DNA from: Macrocystis pyrifera
Lineage: Eukaryota; Sar; Phaeophyceae; Laminariales; Laminariaceae
DNA: 64,000 nucleotides
Direction: 5' to 3'
Assembly (NCBI GenBank): GCA_031763025.1
Contig: JASSKH010000012.1
Coordinates: 4,559,397 to 4,623,396, forward strand
The position numbers and the translations under genes are program-made. Positions 54,382 to 64,000 of this stretch are shown here, one piece after another. The notes below the pieces were generated by a model. It made no database searches. It worked only from the letters and a program-made list of their open reading frames with translations, and was not told where the DNA came from. The stretch's first letter is position 1, and every line of letters begins with the position of its first letter.

Positions 54382-57300
54382 CTATCATGCCGGAGAAAAA
54401 CGACTTAACAGTAGGCCAATTAGTGGTCTCGGGCAGGGATGTTACGTGCTTGCAAAGTTCGATTGAATGCCGAGGCGAAGGCCAAATGCGTGACCACGCG
54501 GCGCAAATTGCGCTAAACACATATGCCAACAACGTCCTACTGTTGTTTACGCGTGCACGACATTTGCTGCCAATTATGGCTTGTAGAAGTTATGCGTCTA
54601 CGTGTTCTTGAACAAGGCGATCGGGGGGGGGTGTGTGTGTGAGAGTGAATCGAATTCACACGCTTCACCAAGAAGTGCTTAATTCACACGGCTTGGACAT
54701 TTGCACCACTCCCTGCGATACCATGATTCCACATGCAGAGACAAAAACAACACATGATACGGCAGTGGACGCGTCAACCCGGTCTCCGACAGACAATTAA
54801 AACGGTTTACGCTCCCAACCCAACTTCCGGCGAGCGGTCAACGCAACTGCTCCGCCTGCAATCAGCGGTCTTCTGTCCTTGCATCGTAAATAACGTTTTT
54901 TGTAATCAACTGTAGCACCGTGCTGTTATAGCGGTCGCAACACGCTTAAGGTCAGGCACATCTCACTCGCGGCGCTCCTCAGCTGAAAAACTGACCAAAA
55001 TATCTGGATGCAATGTATAGTTAAGCCAGCACTCCTTCGATCACCAGCCCGTGGGCATAGGTTTTCGTTTGTGCTCGAAAATGTTTTTTTTTCGGTGAGC
55101 GATTGAGCTCCTCCAGCGAGGTACCAAATTAGGGGCTATCCCGATCGTGGCAAGTGTCTGTAGTTAACCAAAAGTCGTCGCTATCCAATGTATGCTTCAC
55201 AGCACTCACGTGACGTCTCCACCCTCAACAGCGAGTCCACCGCCGTCTAGGCTCGCATCGTTGTTGTTGAACTGCACATCGCCATGGAACCTATTAGAAA
55301 AAACAACTCAAGGCATAATTGACGTGTCACGCGTGAAGGGGAATACCAACTAATTTGCGGGAAAAAATACACCAATCAAGGTGAGGTATACTTGTCCCGG
55401 GGGTCGGATAAATGCTCGTGGGATCCTTGTGCGGCATGGATGGGTATGTTGCCGAGCATTAGAGCCCCGGGGTGACGTTCATGTGGATCCCAACTGCGGT
55501 TACCGGCAGTGCCCCGCTTCGCAGTGCTCCGTGCCTTCGCGTCCGAATTAAAGCTTTTCTGCAAGACCGCACCGTGCCCGTAGACGACGGCAACATAAAC
55601 ATCGAGACACTGTTACCTTGACAGTGGATAGGCCCAAGGCAGGAAATATGCGTGTTGTGTACCACAAAAACGCGGCATTCACGTCCATTGAAACGGGCTG
55701 CACTCACGTCAATGATCCCAGTTCGATAAAGACAGCGCCACCGTTGCGACGGGCGATGATGTCACTGAAGCGCGCCTCCCGGTCGAAGCTACGGGTGAGG
55801 TACAGCGGAGGTGCGGGGCCCGCTGTCAGGTCATGAAATGGAACTTTACGTGGTATTAGCCAAGTGAACGGGCGCATTGCTGGGCATATCCCATTACCAA
55901 CACACTAAAGCGCCGTACCACACACTACGTTCGAACCGCTATGAATAGGCGATGACATCGGGTGTGGGGCAGCGCTGGCATTTGTCCAAGCTGTAGAAGA
56001 CGCTCGAATGGTTCTTTCATCCGAGCCATTGCTGCGATTTACTATACAAGGAAGTGTATCGCACCGAAGGCGGAGGCAGACAAATGACCCCCCTCCTCTA
56101 CCTACACCATGGTTGAATGGTATATCAATAATACAGGCTACGCTTGTGACGTTGTTTCCTTCATATCGGCAACTTGTGGGGCGGGCAACGTATACAAGGA
56201 CCTCGGCTCACGTCGTGACTCCGGCGTTGTACAGCGACGTGCCTTCGGAGCTCCTGCAGTTGGTGTTGCTGAACGTCGCACTACCTCGGAAGCTGCACGC
56301 CATATGTGTATGTTCCAGATTGTTTTGAAGCAGACGACGGGGCTTCAATTTAGAAGATTCATACACGAGTCCGCGCGGTGAACACACCGCCCCCATCGCG
56401 GGAGCGAGATGGCCGCGTGTTTCACACATATGTTCTCAATCGATCTGCTGCTGGTGGAAGTTATGGATGTATCGCCGGACGCAAAAAGTCGGTCTCTACC
56501 TGATACCATATACCGGATGGTCAAGATTGATGCTGCGATGGATGGTTCAAAGAGCGTGCTTCAATGGCAAGTGTTCTCACAGGCGCCTCGAAAACAGCGA
56601 TCGAGCAAGGTTTACTATCTCTGACGTAGCTGGAGAGGGAACATTTGTCTGGCAAATGACCGAAACTAAACGTGGTCTTCCTTCCAGAGAGCATGGATGC
56701 ACCTTAATTCTGCAATTCTAATATAGCGGCAACGAGGCAAACGGCGCTAGCATCTTTGCACTCTGCAGGTAGTGTGGAGACCTCTGTCATTTCGTATTCC
56801 GCGTCGTCTGCAGCGAAGCAGTGCTAGCATGGCGGGAACGTGAGGACAAAAAAACCTGACAAATCAGGTCAAAACACATAGGTTATCAAATTTATTACGA
56901 AGCACGAAATAGCATAGTTTTGCAACCTCGTGGACTAACGGAATATATGGAGTGCATGAACTACGACTTGTTTCAAAGAAGCATTTTGTTTTAGGCGGTA
57001 AACTACTTTGCACCTCATTTCGGAGTTGGAGTCGTTGGTGACGTCGCAACGTTTGGCGCCTTCCAACTGAGCTCCATTATCCTCGAAATCCACGCTCGCA
57101 TCGAACCTGACGTTAGATCTGCTGGCAAGGGGTGGCACTGCTTGGGAGTGTCCAGGGATGGCGTATGCGCTGTACAGCAACCTCATGTACAAGATCAAAA
57201 ACGACGGAAACAAACATCCGTTGACACTGACCTCACAATTCCACCGTCGTAGTTGTCGATACCGACACCATCGTTTCCTTTGATCGTCAAATCACCGCCG

Positions 57301-60300
57301 AACCTGCCCAACCGAAGACGAGATCACAGGCAAGGCTGGAAAGAGAAAATCGAGTTCAGGCAGATCGGTCCTATCTAAAACTAGCCTGGCGCATGGTTCA
57401 GCAGCGAAGGCCAACTGGGTCTTCCACCTGGCGCTGTCGATACACAAAACCGAATGGCATTGACTGGGTAAAACCAGGTGTACGGGGGCAACTGTGGACA
57501 TGCTCTACTCGAAGGTCGCGCGCAAGTCGTAGCGCAACGAAATATCTATGCGTGTTTATCTGGCACGTACGTAAGGATGCGAGCACATCCTCTATGGACG
57601 CGTCGAGGGCTTCGCGCCTGGCGATCACTATACAACCGTTTCATGCCACCGACTACCGCGGAGTTATCGCACCGTCGTACCCTTTCTGACTTTAGGGTGC
57701 CAGTGTATATCGGGATCGCGTTGATGTTGTTCTCGATGAGCACTGTCTTCTTGAACCTGCCGCACGTAGGTGCACGTACATTGTCACGCGGTGGTTGAAC
57801 ATTGGTCGCTGACATCGTGAACGCCTTGCAAGTGAGCCTTCGCTACCAGAGCCACAGGGCATGATGAGCAGATCCACCTTTTTTAGTGGCATCTTCACGG
57901 AATAGAGCAGGTGTCCATGGCATGCACGGAAGAAACGGCTTTCATACGCGAAAGTGTGTCCTTCACTTTATAATGTGTTTATTCTGGTGCCACCCAACGG
58001 CAATCCTCAGAGGGGCACGGTAACACATACGATAGCACTCTCTGCCGGCTTGTCTGCCGAACGAGATGTATGAGTGGAATCACGACATCTCTGGACCCCC
58101 CTCCCCCCCGGATAGTTTGGGCGTATGTGTGACAGCGCCGTTGCGCCAGGGCATGGTACGATGAAGCGGAGTAGGAACTGCCCGAACCTGCCCCGAGCGG
58201 AGGGCCTATTTCGGAGAGCACAAATCGGGCTGTTGGAAGCTCTTTGAAGTAAATAGGGGTAAATCATGAAGCGTTTCCGGTAGAGACAGCCTTCGTTTGG
58301 AAGTGGAAACTCATGAATGGACCACCCTCATGCCTGATGTTTATATACTACACACAACCCCAACGAAGGACGTGTGAAATCAAACCTTCCGTCAACCTGT
58401 CAAACGATATGTCGACCAGTTACGTGTCCACCAGTCGTGCATACATATATAGTGTACATCGCTCTCGGTGCCTCGTAAATCAACCGCGTTGCGTGTTCTA
58501 ACACTGGAGTGCTGGAAAGCAGAGCGATTCTGGTCATTCTGGTAATTGGAGAAACTAGCTTGGCACCATACTCCAATCTCTCTGTCAACAACGTCAAGAC
58601 AGCGAGGTGAGACCAGCCTCGTGAGGGGTTCGGGAGTTACGCTTTTTTTCAATATCCATACGACCACGGCAACTTGCGTAGCAAAGCACTACTCAACCGC
58701 CTCTACTACTGCTGCTAACATGTCAGAGCTACAGAAGATCAATCGGACCTTGTCGATGAGTCACTCTCAACAATCTGGCAACGCCGTTCGCAAGCAACGC
58801 GTAATCTCACCAACGTCCAAGACCCGCAAAAAGTTCGACTGCACTACGAACAGAACCGACTGGGCACGAAGCAGGTTACGGCACGATTGGTGATCTAATG
58901 AAAATACTCACTCCATGCTCCCAACGTTCTTGACGATTCTGCCCACGTTTTCGATCTCCCGGATTGTGACGTCCCCGTTGAAAGTAATGCTGGAGCCTTC
59001 GTTTGTCTCCAGCAGCGTCCCCGAAGCCCTGTCTCGAAACGACTCCTACGCCGGCATCACGCCACAACACAACACAACAGGACGTCGGTCGGCAGAAAGG
59101 AACGGTAAGCCTGTGCCCTTTAGCTGACATTATTTGAGGAATACCGCAGTGCACGAGGGCGTACTGTAGGACGACTCCAACTGTGGTTGAACGCGATGAA
59201 TTCCCTTGGCACGGCTTTGTGACGTACATTTTCGCCATACAATATGTACATCTTAATACCTATAACAGTTCTCACCGTGGATTGCCATTGGAATGTTGGA
59301 GGCATCACCTTTCGCCAAATGAGGCACGCTTTAGCCTCGAGTGGGGCATGGTGCTAATCGCAACGATTCAGCGACCGTCATACAAACACTGAACAATCAC
59401 CCTTAAGACAAGCTATCTGTGCTAACCCACAGCTCATCGTCCGGGGTACGACTAAAAACACGATAGGTCAAGACTGGTGAATACACCGCGGCTCACATCG
59501 TTTGGCCCAAATAGGATTTCGGGCATGTCGAACACGAAAGCGGCCCCAGGATTGACTTCGAAGGCCACGTTGATAAACCTGAGGACACGACGAACCGAAA
59601 ATCGTTTGCTTGCATCGTGATTTGGTTGTTCCAAAATAGCACACACGGGAATACCCGAGCACCTCGGGTTTTCGCTTGATGCGTATTTGGGAGTGTTTGG
59701 GGACCGAGAGCTTGGCGTTAGTTGGACGTTTGAAAGGAGGGGTGGATTTCGTCATGTAGTTGGGAGGCTTCATGTTTTTGCATCAGCAAGTTCTTGGATG
59801 TCGCACATTCACATTTCATCACAACAACCTTCGTTTTCTTTTGCTTCGTCTCTTTGTGATTGACACTCACGCCGCACATTGTGGGGTGGCGACGAAATAA
59901 TCATTGCTGCAAAAGGGCGTTGACCGAGAGAGACGGACTGCATACAAAGCGTGGAGCGGGTGTAGTAAGCAAATCAAAATAGAGGTATTGTAGGGGACAA
60001 TCTCTCTTGTTCATGGATATATCAGACATTTCGGGGTCAGTTGAATTATTAACAATTCGCTACAGCGACTATCTACTGTTGTAGACTATATACAGCAGCA
60101 ACTACTATTATTGTCATTCCGTTTTTGCTTCAGATAATGTACATCAGTGCATAATGTACTCCAATGTAGAACCAATGTTCGTATACCTTTTCTTCAGTAC
60201 GTAGTATGAAAGCTCCATATTTTGGTATTAATGGTAGCTGGATCTCTCTATATATAGGGTTAGGTTATATATATATCCCGAGTGACCTTACCAGTGCCTT

Positions 60301-63300
60301 CCCCGTTCTACAGTAGCATTCTCGCGGATCCGGGAGGTTTCGTACGAGCTTCGCAGAGTAGAGGTGTGGGAGTAGGGGTGGAGGAGCCGCATCTTCGATT
60401 TACTTTCTGGTTCGTGGAAGCGTTGTTTTCCAGAACCCTCGATGAAGTGAACTAGTGTTGCGGTTGTCGCCGTGGAAGCCTGCAAATGCTCAGGTTTCAG
60501 GATTTAGAACTTCAGGAAATCGACGCCGTACTACTCGGATGACCTTTGGCAGTGCACGAACCAAGAGGCGAGTGTCCCGTCCTTCGAGTGACTTCATCGC
60601 GCTTGAATCACCCTGGCATTAGACACTGCAATACTGCTGTTCAAACGAACCACGAGTGGGTGACAACGCGGGACCTGTTTGATAGGCCAACCTGAAGGGA
60701 GATAACGCGTACGTGTGTTTCAAGCACTCCCACTCTACTACGTATTCTTACTGCTGCTGTACTTGAGCGAACATGAACGTTACCATGAAAGAGCTTAGAA
60801 TAGCCTGTTCGTGATAGGTAAGTCGCTACAGCAATAGCCAGTAGCCTACCGAGTCGCTTATCGGTATCATAGCCACAGTCGTGTACGATACTACTGAAGC
60901 GTAAACGCGACACACCATCTATACAAGAGTGGGGTGTGGCGTATCGGTAGTCTGGTGGCCGAGTGCGTCGATATTAGTTCCTGTCCGGAACTCGGTACAT
61001 TGCACCACGAAGGAACTTTGCTGTTGGCCGGCCAGCAGCAAACTTTGCTGTTGGCCGGCCAGCAGAAAAACCAACCGGCACAACCCGTAGAGCGTGCACC
61101 CAGCCAGAAGCTGATAGACGACGATGGCGTACCCACCGTCTCACTCTCTCTTCTTAATATATTACTCTTTTTTGGCCAGAGAGTGTCGTTTTCGACATCA
61201 GCAAGTTTCTTCTGCGCTGGAGTTCGCAATCGGCCTCGCCTATTAATGGCAGCAACCCGAGTTTATCTTTCGACTATCGTTACAACTATGGGGCCGTCAT
61301 TTTCGACCTTTTTTGGTCCTAAGTTTCCAGATTTTCCAGATTTTATTTTCGTGCAATTTGTTTTTCTTCCACATTTTCCAGTTTTTTTTTTCCAGCCAGA
61401 AGCTACTAGACGATGTGCCGTACCCACCGTCTCACTCTCTCTCTCTTCTTCTCATTTCTCTTTCTCGGCCAGAGAGTGCCGTTTTCGACATCAACAAATT
61501 TCTTCTGCGCTGGAGTTCGCAATCGGCCTTGCCTAGCAGCAGTCCAAGTTTATCTTTCGGCTATCATCACAACTATGGGACTGTCATTTTCGAACTTTTT
61601 TCGTCTTAAATTTCCAGATTTTCCTGATTTTGTTTTCGTGCAATTTGTTTTTCTTCCATATCTTCCAGTTTTTTTTTTTTTTCCTGCCAGAAGCTGATAC
61701 ACGATGTATTGTACCCACCCCGTCTCACTCTCTCTCTTCTTCTCATTTCTCTTTCTCGGTCAGAGAGTGCCGTTTTCGACATCAACAAATTTCTTCTGCG
61801 CTGGAGTTCGCAATCGGCCTTGCCTAGCAGCAGTCCAAGTTTACATTTCGACTATCATCACAACTATGGGGCTGTCATTTTCGAACTTTTTTGGTCTTAA
61901 ATTTCCAAATTTTCCTGATTTTGTTTTCGTGCAATTTGTTTTTCTTCTATATTTTCCAGTTTTTTTTTTTTTTCCAGCCAGAAGCTAATAGACGATGTGC
62001 TCTACCCACCGTCTCACTCTCTATTCTTCTCATTTCTCTTTCTCGGCCAGAGAGTGCCGCTTTCGACATCAACACATCTCTTCTGCGCTGGAGTTCGCAA
62101 TCGGCCTTGCCTAGCAGCAATCCAAGTTTATCTTTCGACTATCATCACAACTATGGGGCCGTCATTCTCGAACTTTTTTGGGCATAAATTTCCAGATTTT
62201 CCAGATTTTGTTTTCGTGCATTTTGTTTTTTTTTCCACATTTTCCAGTTTTCTTTTTTTCCAGCCAGAAGCTGATAGACGATTACGTACCCACCGTCTCA
62301 CACTATTTTCTTCTCATTTCCACTCTCTTTTCTTCTCATTTCTCTTTCTCGGCCAGAGATTGCCGTTTTCAACATGGACAAATTTCTTATGTGCTGGAGT
62401 TTGCAATCGGCCTTGCCTAGCAGAAGTCCAAGTTTATGTTTCGACTATCATCACAACTATGGGGCCGTCATTTTCGAACTTTTTTGGTCCTAAACTTCCA
62501 TTTTTTTCCTGATTTTGTTTCGCGCAAATTGTTTTTTCTTCGACATTTTCCGGTTTGTCTTCCCCAAATATTCAAAAAAAAAATCCAGACATTTTGCCCT
62601 TCGTGAAGTGCAACCCTTTTCATGGGGCACACTAATGCCAAGTGGTGTGGAACACTTTTTTTCAGTAAGGGTAAAAAAAACACAATTTTTGACGAAACGT
62701 CTTCTTCGTATCTTGATACAAAATTCACAAATCGAGAAAGTCTGGAAATAATAATACAATAGTAGCTCTCCAATTAAACAAGCCTGCTACATGCGTCGCC
62801 AACGTGTACTCGTACGAAAACAGTACAAACATACGCCAGCTATTATAATGCACTCCGTAGTCATCATGCTTTGAGTCGAAGATTGCGGAAGATTCGTTGA
62901 AAGCACCATGCACAACTAATATTAAATATTCACAACTGCAGAAGTTGATGGGGGGTGTGTGTGGTGTGTAAGTGACACTAAATAAATAATACGTACCCAG
63001 CCTGCCCTGGATACTATTATTATGACCACAGCCTGTCGAGGACAATCCGTTCTGTAACTGATAAGTGAGCATCCTCTTTGCTACTACTGTTGTTGCCTGG
63101 AGCCTACCGTAAGCTGCGCTTAACTGTACGTCGTATGTATACTCGAATACCTCTAGACCGTGTTTTTTTGCAGATGCCATGCTGTCATTCGACGACTCTT
63201 GATACCAACACTGATACTTGGAAAATATGGGGACTATTTGACTTACCTCAGATACAGCTATTAATATAAATAGCTACATGTAGCTGGGGACGTATAACGA

Positions 63301-63719
63301 TCGCAGTACACTGCAGTTAATTAGTGTTGCTGTTGCTGGTTTCACATTATACTCACCGCCGTACTCTATTGCAGTGTGAGTATCCGAGGTCCCAACAATG
63401 AACTCTGAAGTGGAAGTTTATCTTGCCCCGAGGAAATAATACGACGCACATTTACAAAAGGGTCGGACTGTCTGTACTGTGGTGATGCCATTCAGAGTAT
63501 GCAACACACATCTTCATTCACTCGTCTCCTTACTGGACCGTGTTGTCACTTTCGATGGTGAGAGTTCCGCCTTCGACAACAATCCTCTCCACTTCACGCG
63601 CGTTCGTGGCTCGGTCCAGTTTCGGGCACTTGATAACCCCCACGTTCAAGGCAATGGTCGTGTCGTCGGTCAAGGGCGAAGACACGTTCAAGTAGTTGTC
63701 GAGGGCGTCGCAGGTCGCC
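54298..63719 (-). CDS. Split gene for an FxxN/GGA-repeat (Pmp-like, parallel beta-helix type) protein
   Basis: At least ten small exons on the minus strand are separated by introns of 0.1-4 kb. Each exon length is a multiple of three (66-186 nt) and nearly all begin and end in phase 2, so any can be added or lost without breaking frame. Many exons begin AG|GTTC, giving x-Phe, and carry FxxN and/or GGA-like motifs: FSGNTAESGGAF, FNNNDASLDGGG, FEDNGA, FEVNPGAAFVF, RRNGGAVFIE. These are the hallmarks of chlamydial Pmp-type and other right-handed beta-helix repeats, suggesting a secreted or surface protein. The start codon, signal peptide and terminal exons were not found. The 290-bp tandem array and other repeats lie in its largest intron. 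Confidence 0.6.
55210..55290 (-). CDS. Repeat-protein gene, exon at 55.2 kb
   Basis: The acceptor CTAATAG is followed by FHGDVQFNNNDASLDGGGLA, then VEGGDV, ending at GTGAGT. It is 81 nt, phase 2. FNNN plus GGGLAVEGG is a clear FxxN/GG rung. Confidence 0.63.
55708..55788 (-). CDS. Repeat-protein gene, exon at 55.7 kb
   Basis: The acceptor ACCTCACCCGTAG precedes FDREARFSDIIARRNGGAVF, then IELGSL, ending at GTGAGT. It is 81 nt, phase 2. NGGAVFIE is a textbook GGA-type rung. Confidence 0.62.
56212..56292 (-). CDS. Repeat-protein gene, exon at 56.2 kb
   Basis: The acceptor TGGCGTGCAG is followed by FRGSATFSNTNCRSSEGTSL, then YNAGVT, and a GTGAGC donor. It is 81 nt, phase 2. It has the same length and layout as the 55.7 and 55.2 kb exons, consistent with exon duplication. 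Confidence 0.6.
57014..57106 (-). CDS. Repeat-protein gene, exon at 57.1 kb
   Basis: The acceptor TCTAACGTCAG precedes FDASVDFEDNGAQLEGAKRC, then DVTNDSNSEM, with a GTGCAA donor. It is 93 nt, phase 2. FEDN fits the FxxN motif and the exon adds an unusual Cys- and Asn/Ser-rich tail. Confidence 0.56.
57232..57303 (-). CDS. Repeat-protein gene, exon at 57.3 kb
   Basis: The acceptor GGTTGGGCAG is followed by FGGDLTIKGNDGVGIDNYDG and then GIV, with a GTCAGT donor. Length is 72 nt, phase 2 at both ends. It is a Gly/Asn-rich rung with alternating hydrophobic residues. Confidence 0.58.
57691..57756 (-). CDS. Repeat-protein gene, exon at 57.7 kb
   Basis: The acceptor CGTGCGGCAG precedes FKKTVLIENNINAIPIYTGT, 66 nt, with a GTCAGA donor keeping phase 2. 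It is one beta-helix-like rung (VLIENN in place of FxxN). Confidence 0.52.
58912..59028 (-). CDS. Repeat-protein gene, exon at 59.0 kb
   Basis: The acceptor CGAGACAG leads to ASGTLLETNEGSSITFNGDV, then TIREIENVGRIVKNVGSM, ending at a perfect GTGAGT donor. It is 117 nt, phase 2 both ends. ITFNGDVTI is a beta-strand-rich rung with an F-N-G core. Confidence 0.6.
59462..59578 (-). CDS. Repeat-protein gene, exon at 59.5 kb
   Basis: The acceptor CCTCAG precedes FINVAFEVNPGAAFVFDMPE, with an FxxN motif (FEVN) and a GAAF motif. Ending at 59462 (GTGTTT donor) keeps 117 nt and phase 2. A stronger GTGAGC donor at 59496 would shorten it and break the phase pattern. The start is firm and the end is uncertain. 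Confidence 0.5.
60355..60470 (+). repeat. Dispersed repeat, copy 2
   Basis: AGAGGTGTGGGAGTAGG, GAGGAGCCGCATCTTCGA and TGGTTCGTGGAA match the 34.56-kb copy. Confidence 0.5.
61097..62510 (+). repeat. Tandem array, about five 290-bp units
   Basis: GCCAGAAGCTGATAGACGA-type starts lie at about 61097, 61397, 61687, 61977 and 62265. Each unit has a long CT-rich tract ending in CGGCCAG (a strong 3' splice-site look), a ~120-bp GC-balanced block, and a T-rich end. The block stays open to a TAA in every unit on the + strand (SAVFDINKFLLRWSSQSALP, then NYGAVIFELFWS). Confidence 0.8.
63534..63719 (-). CDS. Repeat-protein gene, exon at 63.6 kb
   Basis: The acceptor CTGCTACCCTAG is followed by ATCDALDNYLNVSSPLTDD, then VIKCPKLDRATNAREVER, ending IVVEGGTLTIESDNTV at a GTAAGG donor. 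It is 186 nt, phase 2 to phase 2. The last strand resembles a beta-helix rung (VVEGGTLTI) but the first half does not, so this may be an upstream, non-repeat part of the protein. Confidence 0.55.
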
Positions 63720-64000
63720 CTAGGGTAGCAGGAGAAGAACGTTGCGGTACGTATATAAGTATGTATGGAGTTATCCCTGGTACTTTGAAGTACGCCAACC
63801 AGAGTATTAATATAATATTAACGGTTGTTGTAGCAAAGGAGCCATATCAAGTGGTGCCGAAAAAAAGTCGCCGATGATTTCATGCCGTTCCTTCGTGCTG
63901 TGTGCGCACTAGGCACCATATGCAAGTCTTATATGTTGCATGCACGTATGTGTTGCGCTACTCTCTGCCGTCCTGTTGCGTTCCCCCAACCGCCGGAAAG

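Noticed and set aside
58007-58260. Another repeat-protein exon (GCAG|GTTCGGGCAG...)
   Set aside because: The start fits the AG|GTTC pattern but no good donor in phase 2 follows, and FxxN/GGA motifs are missing.

Overview
The window reads as nuclear DNA of a repeat-rich eukaryote. Protein-coding exons are short and sparse, separated by long GT-AG introns. It holds a U2 snRNA sequence, a SINE family, LINEs, MITEs, a Ty3/gypsy element and tyrosine-recombinase elements. The mix suggests a stramenopile, perhaps a brown alga or a relative. That is an inference from the element types and the fucosyltransferase-like gene, not from a marker gene.

Layout. 1-7.2 kb is mostly non-coding: extreme poly-G tracts, two MITE copies (one with a nested insertion) and a three-unit repeat carrying small foldbacks. 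7.2-10.3 kb holds a long duplicated repeat, the 3' end of a LINE and a very recent 326-bp tandem duplication. A split minus-strand gene runs from 20.5 to 10.2 kb. Six in-phase exons encode a GT23-like (alpha-1,6-fucosyltransferase-type) glycosyltransferase, and its introns are full of LINE ends, MITEs and a 54-bp minisatellite. 21.2-23.4 kb is a possible DNA transposon or repeat block. Inside it a minisatellite is split by a U2 snRNA joined directly to a tRNA-derived SINE with a poly-A tail. 24.4-26.7 kb has an element bounded by inverted clusters of a short motif, followed by a nearly perfect 2 x 96-bp palindrome.

27.1-34.3 kb is a degraded Ty3/gypsy retrotransposon whose reading direction starts with a NADAR (YbiA-like) domain ahead of protease, RT, RNase H and integrase. 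37.3-41 kb is a minus-strand RTE-like LINE. 41.3-43.5 kb is a broken DIRS-like element (RT end, RNase H, tyrosine recombinase), and a second tyrosine-recombinase relic lies at 48.5-49.1 kb. 44-46.8 kb has a 411-bp tandem duplication, an ACCGGT hexamer repeat and a second SINE copy.

52-64 kb carries a second split minus-strand host gene. At least ten small exons, each a multiple of three and nearly all in phase 2, encode FxxN / GGA-type repeats like those of polymorphic outer-membrane and beta-helix proteins. A tandem array of five 290-bp units (61.1-62.5 kb) sits in one of its introns. No operons, CRISPR arrays, rRNA genes or clear free-standing tRNA genes were seen.
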